A DNA stretch of 64,000 nucleotides from Hymenobacter elongatus. Lineage in GTDB: Bacteria; Bacteroidota; Bacteroidia; Cytophagales; Hymenobacteraceae. Position 1 is the first letter of the stretch, and the number at the start of each line of letters is the position of its first letter. Shown here piece by piece: positions 24,854-33,180 of this stretch. Both the position numbers and the translations under genes were made by a program. The stretch lies in NCBI RefSeq assembly GCF_004745955.1, contig NZ_SRLD01000013.1, positions 1 through 64,000 on the forward strand, given 5' to 3'. Under the pieces are notes generated by a model. It saw nothing but the letters and a program-made list of their open reading frames with translations. It did not search any database and was not told the DNA's origin.

Positions 24854-25936
24854 ATGATCGAACTACCAACCCTCGGCTGGCAATCCATTGTTATCTTCGT
24901 CGTCTTCGCCGTTTCGCTGCTGATTGCGACCTATTGCACTTACGCGGAGCGTGTCATTGCCGCTTTCCTGCAGGACCGCGTGGGCCCGGACCGCGCGGGT
25001 CCGCTTGGCCTGCTGCAGCCGCTGGCTGATGCCGTGAAGCTGTTTACCAAGGAAGAATTCTTCCCCGCCGGAGCCAACCGGGCGCTGTTCATTATGGGCC
25101 CCTGCCTGGCCATGATTACGGCGCTGATGTCGTCGGCGGTTATTCCGTTCGGCAACGTAATTCAGTTCGGCAACAACGTCTTCAACCTGCAGGGCATCGA
25201 AGTCAACATCGGCATGCTGTGGATTTTCGGCATCGTGTCGCTGGGCGTGTATGGCGTGATGATTGGCGGCTGGGCTTCCAACAACAAGTTCTCCCTGCTC
25301 GGTGCCATCCGCGCCGGCTCCCAGAACATCAGCTACGAGCTGGCTATGGGCATGTCGCTCATCGCCGTGCTGATGATTTCGGGCACCCTGAGCCTGCGCG
25401 ACATCACGCTGCAGCAGTCGGTAGCCGGCGAGTGGCACTTCTGGAACATCGTGAAACAGCCCCTGGGCTTCATCATCTTCCTGGTCTGCGCCTTCGCTGA
25501 AACCAACCGTACGCCGTTCGATTTGCCCGAGTGCGAAACCGAGCTGGTGGGCGGCTACCACACCGAGTACAGCTCCATGAAAATGGGTCTGTACCTGTTT
25601 TCGGAGTACGTAAACGTGTTCGTGGCCTCAGCCGTGATGAGCGTGCTGTACTTCGGCGGCTTCAACTTCCCGTTTCAGTACGAGCTGCGCGACTGGTTCG
25701 TGAACAGCCAGGGCTGGGCCCTGACGTCGGCGCAGAACCTGATTTCCGTAGTGGGCCTGCTGGGCCTGTTCGGGAAGATCTTCGCCTTCATCTTCTTCTT
25801 CATGTGGATCCGCTGGACCCTGCCCCGCTTCCGCTACGACCAGCTGATGCGTCTGGGCTGGACCATCCTGATTCCGCTGGCCATCTTCAACATCCTGCTC
25901 ACCGGCGGCCTGATTCTGGGCGGTATCATTAAGTAA
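24854..25936 (+). CDS. nuoH: NADH-quinone oxidoreductase subunit H
   Basis: The 360-residue ND1-type subunit has about eight transmembrane helices and forms the quinone-access tunnel and first half of the coupling path. Recognisable pieces are the N-terminal YAERVIAAFLQDRVGP, LADAVKLFTKEE, SQNISYELAMGMSL, AFAETNRTPFDLPECETELVGGYHTEYS and IRWTLPRFRYDQLMRLGW. The start at 24854 is directly after the inverted repeat and gives family length. nuoI starts seven bases after the stop. Confidence 0.97.
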   Translation: MIELPTLGWQSIVIFVVFAVSLLIATYCTYAERVIAAFLQDRVGPDRAGPLGLLQPLADAVKLFTKEEFFPAGANRALFIMGPCLAMITALMSSAVIPFGNVIQFGNNVFNLQGIEVNIGMLWIFGIVSLGVYGVMIGGWASNNKFSLLGAIRAGSQNISYELAMGMSLIAVLMISGTLSLRDITLQQSVAGEWHFWNIVKQPLGFIIFLVCAFAETNRTPFDLPECETELVGGYHTEYSSMKMGLYLFSEYVNVFVASAVMSVLYFGGFNFPFQYELRDWFVNSQGWALTSAQNLISVVGLLGLFGKIFAFIFFFMWIRWTLPRFRYDQLMRLGWTILIPLAIFNILLTGGLILGGIIK

Positions 25937-25943
25937 TCAACCT

Positions 25944-26531
25944 ATGCAGTCCTTAAGCAATAGAGCGAAAAAGCTGGAGGTGAAACCGATGACCCTGGCC
26001 GAGCGGGCCTACCTGCCGGCTATCTTCCAGGGCCTGAGCATCACGATGCGCCACTTTTTCCGGGCGGCTACCAAAAAGCAGATTACCATCCGCTACCCCG
26101 AGGAGCAGCGCCCCTTCTCCCCCATCTTCCGCGGCCTGCACGTGCTCAAGCGCGACGAAGCCGGCCGGGAGCGGTGCACCGCCTGCGGCCTCTGCGCCGT
26201 AGCCTGCCCCGCCGAAGCCATTACGATGGTCGCCGGCGAGCGGAAAAAGGGCGAGGAAGGCCTCTACCGCGAGGAGAAGTACGCCGTCAGCTACGAAATC
26301 AACATGCTGCGCTGCATCTTCTGCGGCCTCTGCGAGGAAGCCTGCCCGAAAGCCGCCGTGTACCTGCAAGCCGACAAGATGGCTCCGCCCCGCTTCGAGC
26401 GCGACGAGTTCATCTACGGCAAGGACCGCCTCGTGGAGCCCACTGCCCCCGACGCCCGCTCCGCCCGCGGCATCCAGCTGACGCCCGAGCAGGCCGCCGC
26501 CCTGGCCCAGCGCATGGCCCAGTCAGCCTAA
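25944..26531 (+). CDS. nuoI: NADH-quinone oxidoreductase subunit I
   Basis: The 195-residue ferredoxin-like subunit carries two [4Fe-4S] clusters relaying electrons to NuoB. Both full motifs are seen: CTACGLCAVACPAEAI (near 78-93) and CIFCGLCEEACPKAAV (near 118-133). The N-terminal helix region includes FQGLSITMRHFFR, typical for docking onto the membrane arm. Start at 25944 is seven bases after nuoH. Confidence 0.97.
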   Translation: MQSLSNRAKKLEVKPMTLAERAYLPAIFQGLSITMRHFFRAATKKQITIRYPEEQRPFSPIFRGLHVLKRDEAGRERCTACGLCAVACPAEAITMVAGERKKGEEGLYREEKYAVSYEINMLRCIFCGLCEEACPKAAVYLQADKMAPPRFERDEFIYGKDRLVEPTAPDARSARGIQLTPEQAAALAQRMAQSA

Positions 26532-26543
26532 ACCACACCTGCC

Positions 26544-26693
26544 ATCCTGAGCAAAGCGAAGGACCTTCCTCTTTTCGCACTGAAAAACTCCTTTTAATGC
26601 TTAGCGTCTTTTACCGTTCGCTCGGAAAAGGCTTTGCTCATCGAAAGGCCCTCGCAGATAACGAAGAGGAAGGTCCTTCGCTCTGCTCAGGAT
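26544..26693. repeat. REP-like inverted repeat between nuoI and nuoJ
   Basis: Arms 26544-26573 and 26664-26693 pair in 29 of 30 positions (ATCCTGAGCAAAGCGAAGG type ends), separated by a 90-base insert. The same CTGAGC/GCTCAG type ends recur in other intergenic hairpins of this window. Confidence 0.9.
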
Positions 26694-26740
26694 GACAGAC
26701 GATTTTTTTGCACCTCTCACGTTCGCGCTACTTTCCGCCA

Positions 26741-27259
26741 ATGGCCTCTTCCTCCCTGTTTTTCTTCCTGTCGTTCGTGGCGCTTTTTGCGGCGCTGGGC
26801 GTGGTGCTGGCCAAAAACCCGGTGCACAGCGTGCTGTTCCTGATCCTGACGTTCTTCTCGCTCTCGGGGCACTACCTGATTCTGAACGCGCAGTTCCTGG
26901 CCGCCGTCAACATCATCGTGTACGCCGGGGCCATTATGGTGCTGTTCCTGTTCGTGATTATGTTCCTGAACCTGAACGCCGACACCGAGCCCCACAAGCC
27001 CCTGCTGGCCAAGGTAGCCGCGGCCGTAGCCGGGGGCTCACTGCTACTGGTGCTGGTAGCCGCCCTGCGCGACGTGCAGCCCGGCACCACCTACAACGCC
27101 GCCGTCTTCGACTCGCAGATTGGGATGGTCAGCCAGCTAGGTATGGTTCTCTACACGAAGTACCTGCTGCCCTTCGAGCTGGCCTCGGTGCTGTTCCTGG
27201 CCGCTATGGTCGGCGCCGTGATGCTGGGCAAGCGCGAAACCGGGGAGCGGAACTTCTAG
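26741..27259 (+). CDS. nuoJ: NADH-quinone oxidoreductase subunit J
   Basis: The 172-residue ND6-type subunit has five predicted transmembrane helices. It shows the family features FVALFAALGVVLAKNPVHSVLFLI, the pi-bulge region FLAAVNIIVYAGAIMVLFLFVIM, and a C-terminal ELASVLFLAAMVGAVML. The start at 26741 gives the family length. It is the last gene before a terminator, so the first nuo transcript probably ends here. Confidence 0.95.
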   Translation: MASSSLFFFLSFVALFAALGVVLAKNPVHSVLFLILTFFSLSGHYLILNAQFLAAVNIIVYAGAIMVLFLFVIMFLNLNADTEPHKPLLAKVAAAVAGGSLLLVLVAALRDVQPGTTYNAAVFDSQIGMVSQLGMVLYTKYLLPFELASVLFLAAMVGAVMLGKRETGERNF

Positions 27260-27283
27260 GATTTGGCAGCTTCTTAAGCAACG

Positions 27284-27316
27284 AAAGCGGCGTCTGAAGC
27301 ATCAGGCGCCGCTTTT
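27284..27316 (+). terminator. Terminator after nuoJ
   Basis: AAAGCGGCG (27285-27293) pairs with CGCCGCTTT (27307-27315), with a T-run on the right, 25 bases after the nuoJ stop. It separates the nuoA-J and nuoK-N transcripts and also faces the convergent membrane protein gene. Confidence 0.8.
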
Positions 27317-27322
27317 CATTTG

Positions 27323-27712
27323 CTACTCAGCCGGCGCGTTTAACGCCGTTTCGGCGGGCTGCCGGCGCATCCAGGGCGGGCTGCAGCTGGTGCGCATTTT
27401 CTGGCGGAATTGTTCCTGCTCCTCCGGCGTCATGCCGGCCAGGCGGGATTCCATCTGTTGCTTCCAGTCGTTTTTATGCTGCTGCCACTTGCGGCTGAAG
27501 CCGGGCCGGGCCCCGCCGCCGCGGAAGCCGGTGAGCAGGCGGGTGAGCAGCAGCAGGCCGATGGTCTGCCAGAAGGTGAGCACGGGGCCGTTAAAAAGAT
27601 CGGGCACGAGCCAGTTCCACAGCCGCATCGTGACGAAGCCCATGACGGCGACGAACAGCAGGCCGAGGAGAATGAATTTGAGGACGCGAAGCGGCCAGAG
27701 GGTACGGTTCAT
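27323..27712 (-). CDS. Small membrane protein downstream of sigma factor
   Basis: The 129-residue protein has two hydrophobic segments (about 10-32, FILLGLLFVAVMGFV; and 43-61, FWQTIGLLLLTRLLTG), then a Gly/Arg-rich hinge (GFRGGGARPG) and a charged helical tail containing ESRLAGMTPEEQEQFRQKMR. It lies downstream of the sigma factor gene on the same strand, like membrane genes that often follow sigma factors in Hymenobacter-type genomes. No recognised anti-sigma motif is present; function unknown. Confidence 0.6.
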   Translation of the reverse strand: MNRTLWPLRVLKFILLGLLFVAVMGFVTMRLWNWLVPDLFNGPVLTFWQTIGLLLLTRLLTGFRGGGARPGFSRKWQQHKNDWKQQMESRLAGMTPEEQEQFRQKMRTSCSPPWMRRQPAETALNAPAE

Positions 27713-27845
27713 GAGTTTAATGTGCTGATGTGGAAATGTGCTGATCTGCTAATGTGCTCTTGGGTGCGTTGTTGAAATTCAGTACCCGTTTGTTTTCGGC
27801 GACTTTCGAACAGCACATGAGCACATTAATCATTAGCCCATTGAG

Positions 27846-28409
27846 TTAGTCCGTGAACAGGTTGTTGTACAAGACTTGCAGGCGTTGGCGCAGGTGCTGC
27901 ACGGCGTAGTGCTTGCGCGAAATCAGGGTTTTGAGCGGCACCCCGGTTTCGGCGGCCAGCTCCTTGAAAGTCTTGCCCTCCAGCTCGTGCCACACGAATA
28001 CGTCGCGCTGGTTTTTGGGCAATTCGTCGAGGGCTTCGGCCAGGGCTTCCATGAGGGTTTCGCGGAGCAGCCGGTTTTCGGGAGCATCGTCGGCGGCGGG
28101 CAGCACGTCGGCCAGCAGCAGGGCACCTTCCTCGTTGTCGTCGGCGTAGCGGAGCATTTCCTCCTCCAGCGAGGCCGTCTTCTTTTTGCGGTAGAGGTCG
28201 GTGATACGGTTGCGGGCCACGCGAAACAGCCAGGAGGCCACTTTTTCCACGGGTTTGAGCATCCGGTAGCTTTCGACCAGTTCCCCGAACACATCCTGCA
28301 GGATGTCCTCGGCGTCGGCGGGGTCGGGCACGCGGCGGCGGATGAAGGCCAGCAGCCGGCCGCGCTGTTCCTGCACGGCGGCTTGAATCTGCTGGTCCTG
28401 TCCTCTCAT
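27846..28409 (-). CDS. Sigma-70 family RNA polymerase sigma factor (ECF-like)
   Basis: The 187-residue factor has region 2 (AFIRRRVPDPADAEDILQDVF; KVASWLFRVARNRITDLYRKK) and region 4 (LDELPKNQRDVFVWHELEGKTFKELAAETGVPLKTLISRKHYAVQHLR), separated by an acidic linker. The start at 28409 (MRGQ) is preferred; the 16 codons upstream of it look non-coding. It is a two-domain alternative sigma factor. Its minus-strand orientation splits the nuo locus between nuoJ and nuoK. Confidence 0.88.
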   Translation of the reverse strand: MRGQDQQIQAAVQEQRGRLLAFIRRRVPDPADAEDILQDVFGELVESYRMLKPVEKVASWLFRVARNRITDLYRKKKTASLEEEMLRYADDNEEGALLLADVLPAADDAPENRLLRETLMEALAEALDELPKNQRDVFVWHELEGKTFKELAAETGVPLKTLISRKHYAVQHLRQRLQVLYNNLFTD

Positions 28410-28537
28410 CGAGCCTAGGGGTAAGGCGTTTAATGCAAGTGCTTCCATTCTGAACAAGCAGACGCGGCAGGCGGAAAATTACTTTATCGGGAGCAGAAAA
28501 TTTTGGTAGGCCCATAATCAGCAACCATAAGAACGTC

Positions 28538-28625
28538 ATGCCGAGCGCAGCCGAGGCATCTCGCGTGCTGACGTTGGGTTACCAACTCAACGAAGCGAGC
28601 GAGATGCCTCGGCTGCGCTCGGCAT
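28538..28625. repeat. REP-like hairpin between sigma factor and nuoK
   Basis: Arms 28538-28564 and 28599-28625 are perfectly complementary over 27 bases (ATGCCGAGCGCAGCCGAGG). The inner loop also contains a short inverted pair around GTTGGGTTA and CCAACTCAAC. It belongs to the GTCATGC(T/C)GAGC family described in the findings. Confidence 0.9.
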
Positions 28626-28761
28626 AACAATACCGTTTTCGCAGCGCCTGTACTACACTGTTGCACACCACCGAATTTTGCGCCATTCCTTACGATTCCT
28701 CCCATCAGCAGCCAGCCGGGCACAACTGTACTTTTCCCTGTGGTTTTCCCGATTGTCTGGC

Positions 28762-28769
28762 TACCTTTG
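28762..28769 (+). promoter_or_regulatory. Likely -7 element of the nuoK-N operon
   Basis: TACCTTTG matches the -7 consensus, 61 bases before the nuoK ATG. The -33 region is weak (TGTGG-like). A separate promoter is needed because the nuoJ terminator lies upstream. Confidence 0.5.
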
Positions 28770-28830
28770 CCAGCTAATTCACCCCGGCGGCCCTTCAGCC
28801 GGGCTTTGCCTTGTCCGCTGACCCCACTGC

Positions 28831-29163
28831 ATGGAACAGACCATTCCGGAAGTCATTCGCACCGTCCCGCTGGAGTATTACATCTACTTCGCCACGGCGC
28901 TATTTGCCATCGGTGTTACGGGCGTGCTTACCCGACGCAATGCCATCATCATCTTTATGTGCGTCGAGCTGATGCTCAACGCGGTGAACGTGCTGCTGAC
29001 GGCCTTCTCGGCTTACCGCTCCGACCCCAACGGCCAGATTTTCGTGTTTTTCATCATGGCCGTAGCCGCCGCCGAAGTCTCGGTCGGGCTGGGCATCATC
29101 GTGATGATCTACCGCAACTTCCAGAATACCGACGTCAATCTGCTTAACCGCCTTAAGTGGTAA
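28831..29163 (+). CDS. nuoK: NADH-quinone oxidoreductase subunit K
   Basis: The 110-residue ND4L-type subunit has three transmembrane helices. The family motifs are present: LFAIGVTGVLTRRNAIIIFMCVELMLNAVNVLL with the two conserved membrane Glu residues (VELML and AAAEVSVGLG), and the final IVMIYRNFQNTDVNLLNRLKW. Two glutamates in the helices take part in proton pumping in complex I. The stop (29161-29163) lies at the left end of a GC-rich inverted repeat. Confidence 0.96.
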   Translation: MEQTIPEVIRTVPLEYYIYFATALFAIGVTGVLTRRNAIIIFMCVELMLNAVNVLLTAFSAYRSDPNGQIFVFFIMAVAAAEVSVGLGIIVMIYRNFQNTDVNLLNRLKW

Positions 29164-29265
29164 CCCCTCCCCCAACCCCTCCCCAAAAGGGAGGGGCTTT
29201 AGCTTTAGCTTTTAAAAGCTAGATGCTAGAGCCCCTCCCTTTTGGGGAGGGGTTGGGGAGGGGTT
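29162..29265. repeat. GGGAGGGG-type inverted repeat between nuoK and nuoL
   Basis: Arms 29162-29197 and 29231-29265 pair almost completely (one extra C) and consist of AACCCCTCCCC and CCAAAAGGGAGGGGC units. The left arm overlaps the nuoK stop codon. A second copy of the same element is at 33067-33170. Confidence 0.9.
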
Positions 29266-29279
29266 CCAGCATACTCTCT

Positions 29280-31220
29280 ATGCAAGAAACTGTAATCCCC
29301 GCGGCCAGCGCCCCTTATTCCACGCTGCTGTACGTCCTGATTCCGCTGCTGCCGTTCCTGGGTTTCCTGATCAACGGGCTGCTCAACAAGAAGCTCTCCG
29401 GCACGGTGGCCGGGGCCATTGGTAGCCTCACGGTGCTGGGCTCGTTCCTGATTTCGGTGTATTTGTTCAGCACCTTTCAGTACCAGTACACGGTGCACCT
29501 GTTCGACTGGATTTCGGTCGGCTCGATGCAGATTCCCTTCTCCTACCAGATCGACCAGCTGAGCCTGATCATGCTGCTGCTGGTTACGGGCGTGGGCTTC
29601 CTGATTCACGTCTACAGCATCGGCTACATGCACCACGATGAGAACGTGGGCAAGTTCTTCGCCTTCCTGAACCTGTTCGTGTTCAGCATGCTGGTGCTGG
29701 TGCTGGGGGCCAACTTCGTGATTCTGTTCATCGGCTGGGAAGGCGTGGGGCTGTGCTCCTACCTGCTCATCGGCTTCTGGAATAAGGACCACGCCAACAA
29801 CAACGCCGCCAAGAAAGCCTTCATCATCAACCGCGTCGGCGACCTGGGCTTCCTGCTGGGCATCTTCCTGATCTACCTCACCTTCGACTCGGTGCAGTAC
29901 GCCGAGGTGTTCCAGAAAGCCTCGACGATGCAGATCGGGACGGGCGTGCTGACGGCCATTACGCTGCTGCTGTTTGTGGGCGCGATGGGTAAGTCGGCCC
30001 AGCTACCGCTCTACACCTGGCTGCCCGACGCCATGGCCGGTCCCACCCCGGTTTCGGCCCTGATTCACGCCGCCACGATGGTCACGGCCGGTATCTACAT
30101 GGTGCTGCGCGCCAACGTGCTCTTCACCCTGGCCCCCGACACGCTGAGCGTCATTGCCTGGATTGGCGGCATCACCGCCCTGTTTGCCGCCACCATCGGC
30201 CTGGCCCAGAACGACATTAAGAAAGTGCTGGCCTACTCCACGGTTTCCCAGCTCGGCTACATGTTCCTGGCGCTGGGCGTCATGGGCTACAGCACTTCCC
30301 TGTTTCACGTGCTGACCCACGCTTTCTTCAAAGCGCTGATGTTCCTGGGCGCGGGCTCGGTGATTCACGCCATGAGCAACGAGCAGGACATTCGCCGCAT
30401 GGGCGGCCTGCGCAAAGCCCTGCCGATTACGTTCCTGACCTTCCTCATCGGTTGCCTGGCCATTTCGGGCATTCCGCCGTTTTCGGGCTTCTTTTCCAAA
30501 GACGAAATCCTGGAGCACGTTTTCCAGCACAATAAGATTCTGTGGGGCATGGGCCTGCTCACGGCTTTCCTGACGGCCTTCTACATGTTCCGCCTGTTGT
30601 TCCTGACCTTCTTCGGCGAGTTCCGCGGCACCGAGGCGCAGAAGCACCACCTGCACGAGTCGCCGGCCAGCATGACGCTGCCGCTGATTGTGCTGGCCAT
30701 CCTGGCGGCCGTGGGCGGCTTTATGGGTGCGCCGATGTTCGTGGGCAAGCACTACCTGGCCGACTACCTTGCCCCGCTCTTCACCTACTCCCAGCGCCTG
30801 AACCCCGAGGCCTTTGCCGGCGAGCTGGACCACGGCACCGAGCTGCTGCTCATCGGCCTGTCGGTAGCCGCCGGGGTGCTGGGCATCCTGCTGGCCTACG
30901 TGCAGTACGTGAGCCGCAAGGTGCGCCCGGCAGAAGACGCCGCCCAGCGCTCGGCCCCCGAAAGCCTAGTCTACCACAAATATTACATCGACGAGCTATA
31001 TAACGCCCTGTTCGTGCGCCCCGTCATGTGGCTCTCGACCGGCCTGTACCGCTTCGTGGAGCAGGGCCTCATCGACCCGATTGTAAACGGCTTCGGCCGC
31101 GTCACGCTCGGCGGCGGGCAGCTGCTGCGCTACGTGCAAACCGGCTTCGTCGGCCTCTACCTGATTCTGATGGTCGTCGGCATCGTGCTGATTCTGGCGC
31201 TGAACCTGGGCCGGCTGTAA
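29280..31220 (+). CDS. nuoL: NADH-quinone oxidoreductase subunit L
   Basis: The 646-residue ND5-type antiporter-like subunit has about 16 transmembrane helices. Key elements are the conserved Glu/Lys region WEGVGLCSYLLIGFWNKDHANNNAAKKAF (near 145-175), the KSAQLPLYTWLPDAMAGPTPVSALIHAATMV block, and YSTVSQLGYMFLALG. The C-terminal 120 residues fit the long lateral helix that runs along the membrane arm. The start at 29280 follows the inverted repeat and gives family length; the stop is three bases before the inserted immunity-type gene. Confidence 0.96.
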   Translation: MQETVIPAASAPYSTLLYVLIPLLPFLGFLINGLLNKKLSGTVAGAIGSLTVLGSFLISVYLFSTFQYQYTVHLFDWISVGSMQIPFSYQIDQLSLIMLLLVTGVGFLIHVYSIGYMHHDENVGKFFAFLNLFVFSMLVLVLGANFVILFIGWEGVGLCSYLLIGFWNKDHANNNAAKKAFIINRVGDLGFLLGIFLIYLTFDSVQYAEVFQKASTMQIGTGVLTAITLLLFVGAMGKSAQLPLYTWLPDAMAGPTPVSALIHAATMVTAGIYMVLRANVLFTLAPDTLSVIAWIGGITALFAATIGLAQNDIKKVLAYSTVSQLGYMFLALGVMGYSTSLFHVLTHAFFKALMFLGAGSVIHAMSNEQDIRRMGGLRKALPITFLTFLIGCLAISGIPPFSGFFSKDEILEHVFQHNKILWGMGLLTAFLTAFYMFRLLFLTFFGEFRGTEAQKHHLHESPASMTLPLIVLAILAAVGGFMGAPMFVGKHYLADYLAPLFTYSQRLNPEAFAGELDHGTELLLIGLSVAAGVLGILLAYVQYVSRKVRPAEDAAQRSAPESLVYHKYYIDELYNALFVRPVMWLSTGLYRFVEQGLIDPIVNGFGRVTLGGGQLLRYVQTGFVGLYLILMVVGIVLILALNLGRL

Positions 31221-31223
31221 TAT

Positions 31224-31583
31224 ATGAATGACACCTCATCCTACTTACTGGAGAATATGAGCGCCGGCGGAATACCCCTGCTACTGCTCGGTATTCCCGC
31301 AGTGTTCCTGGTGTTTTTTATTCCTTCAATTATTGCCCGTCACCGTTCCGACTTCTCAACAATCCTCCTGATCAACGTAGTGGCTGGCTGGTCAATCATT
31401 GGTTGGGTCGCCGCTTTGTATCTCGCCCTGCGCAAAAACTCTACTACTCTCTCTTCAACTGCTTCGGCTGGGCCTTCTACCTTTTCGGTAGCTGATGAAA
31501 TAGCCAAGCTCCGGGACCTACGTGAACAAGGCGTACTTACCCCGGCGGAATTCGAGCGTCAAAAGAACAACCTGATTAGCTAA
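31224..31583 (+). CDS. Superinfection-immunity/SHOCT membrane protein inserted in nuo operon
   Basis: The 119-residue protein has an N-terminal hydrophobic half with two membrane segments (about 16-37, LLLLGIPAVFLVFFIPSI; and 46-66, LLINVVAGWSIIGWVAALYL). The pattern N-x3-GW-x-IIGWV-x-ALYLAL matches the Imm_superinfect (T4 Imm-like) family. The C-terminal tail (about 88-119) is a SHOCT-type short helix pair: IAKLRDLREQGVLTPAEFERQ. It lies three bases after nuoL, and its TAA overlaps the nuoM ATG (TAATG), so it is transcribed and translated with complex I genes. Codons are less GC-rich than in the flanking genes. Function in this host is unknown; phage-related families of this fold block DNA entry. 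Confidence 0.75.
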   Translation: MNDTSSYLLENMSAGGIPLLLLGIPAVFLVFFIPSIIARHRSDFSTILLINVVAGWSIIGWVAALYLALRKNSTTLSSTASAGPSTFSVADEIAKLRDLREQGVLTPAEFERQKNNLIS

Positions 31584-33064
31584 TGCTGACTGTCTTTCTC
31601 CTACTCTTTCCCGTCGCGGCGGCGCTGCTGCTGCACTTTGCTAAAGGCAATGCGGCGCGTGTGCTGGCCCTCGGCGCGGCTCTTCTCGAATTCGCCGTGG
31701 CGGTGTTTGCTGCCGTGTCGGCTTCGCTGAACATGGCGCCCGGCCACAGTGCGGCGGCCTACTCGGTGTTCTCGGTCAACATTCCCTGGATAGCCTCGGC
31801 CGGCATCAACTTCCACGTCGGCATGGATGGCCTCAGCCTGCTGATGGTGCTGCTCACCACGTTTCTGGTGCCGCTCATCATTCTGGCCTCCTTCCGCCAC
31901 GACTACCCCAACGCTTCGGCCTTCTACGCCCTGATCCTGTTTATGCAGACCGGCCTGATCGGCGTATTCGTGTCGCTGGATGCCTTCCTGTTCTACTTCT
32001 TCTGGGAGGTGGCCCTGATTCCGATTTACTTCATTGCCGGCGTGTGGGGCGGGGAACGGCGTATTCAGGTCACGTTCAAGTTTTTCCTCTACACCATCAT
32101 CGGCTCGCTGTTTATGCTGGCCGCCTTCGTGTACCTCTACTTCCAGACCGACATCAACAATGCCGGACTCACCTCCGACATCGATGCCTTCTATAACCTG
32201 ACGCTGACGGCCTCGCAGCAGGCCTGGGTGTTCTGGCTCATCTTCATTGCCTTCGCCGTGAAGATGCCGATTTTCCCCTTCCACACCTGGCAGCCAGATA
32301 CTTATACCGAAAGCCCCGTGCCGGCTACCATGCTGCTCTCGGGCATCATGCTGAAAATGGGTATCTATGGTACGCTGCGCTGGCTGCTGCCCATTGTGCC
32401 GCTCGGCACCAGCCAGTGGGGCAAAGTGGTCATGATTCTGGCCGTTATCGGCATTATCTACGGCGCTATCATCGCCATCCGTCAGCGCGACATGAAGCGG
32501 CTCATTGCCTATTCGTCCCTCTCCCACGTGGGGCTAATGGCGGCGGGCGTATTTTCCCTCACCTTCATCGGGTTGCAGGGAGCCGTTATTCAGATGCTGG
32601 CGCACGGCGTAAACGTGGTGGGCATGTTCTTCATTGCCGACATCATCCAGCGCCGCACCGGCACCCGCGACATCTCCGAGCTGGGCGGCCTGACGCGCAA
32701 CACGCCGCTGCTGTCGGTGTGCTTTCTGGTGCTGCTGCTCGGCACCGTGGCGCTGCCGCTTACCAATGGCTTCGTGGGTGAATTCCTGCTGCTGGCCGGC
32801 GTGTATCAATACAACATGTGGCTGGGTGCCGTAGCCGGCATCACCATTATTCTGGCTGCCGTGTACTTGCTGCGCATGTTCCAGCGCGTGATGCTGGGCC
32901 CCGAAACCTCCTTCACCGCTTCTATCCAGGATCTGACTGGCTCCGAGCTGGCCGTGCTGGTGCCGCTGATAGTGCTCGTGTTCTGGATCGGCCTGTTTCC
33001 CAATATGTTCCTGCGCATCTCGGAGCCGGCGGTGCTCCAGATTCTGACGCTGGTCAACCGCTAA
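31583..33064 (+). CDS. nuoM: NADH-quinone oxidoreductase subunit M
   Basis: The 493-residue ND4-type antiporter-like subunit has about 14 transmembrane helices. It shows FFFWEVALIPIYFIAGVWGGERR (near 140, conserved Glu and Arg), KMPIFPFHTWQPDTYTESPVPATMLLSGIMLKMG, and AYSSLSHVGLMAAGVF. The start ATG overlaps the stop of the preceding small gene. It is one of three proton-pumping antiporter-like subunits with NuoL and NuoN. Confidence 0.96.
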   Translation: MLTVFLLLFPVAAALLLHFAKGNAARVLALGAALLEFAVAVFAAVSASLNMAPGHSAAAYSVFSVNIPWIASAGINFHVGMDGLSLLMVLLTTFLVPLIILASFRHDYPNASAFYALILFMQTGLIGVFVSLDAFLFYFFWEVALIPIYFIAGVWGGERRIQVTFKFFLYTIIGSLFMLAAFVYLYFQTDINNAGLTSDIDAFYNLTLTASQQAWVFWLIFIAFAVKMPIFPFHTWQPDTYTESPVPATMLLSGIMLKMGIYGTLRWLLPIVPLGTSQWGKVVMILAVIGIIYGAIIAIRQRDMKRLIAYSSLSHVGLMAAGVFSLTFIGLQGAVIQMLAHGVNVVGMFFIADIIQRRTGTRDISELGGLTRNTPLLSVCFLVLLLGTVALPLTNGFVGEFLLLAGVYQYNMWLGAVAGITIILAAVYLLRMFQRVMLGPETSFTASIQDLTGSELAVLVPLIVLVFWIGLFPNMFLRISEPAVLQILTLVNR

Positions 33065-33066
33065 AA

Positions 33067-33170
33067 ACCCCTCCCCAACCCCTCCCCAAAAGGGAGGGGC
33101 TTAGATTACTAATCTAACGCCCTAATTCGTCTGGTTCCCCTCCCTTTTGGGGAGGGGCCGGGGGAGGGGT
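33067..33170. repeat. GGGAGGGG-type inverted repeat between nuoM and nuoN
   Basis: Arms 33067-33100 and 33137-33170 repeat the CCCCTCCCC / CCAAAAGGGAGGGGC pattern of the element at 29162-29265, with minor differences. It lies just after the nuoM stop. Confidence 0.88.
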
Positions 33171-33180
33171 CACCCAGAAC

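Noticed and set aside
19008..33170. Repeated hairpins in the nuo locus considered as a CRISPR array
   Set aside because: Repeats are palindromic, unrelated to each other and spaced by genes, with no regular repeat-spacer unit and no cas genes.
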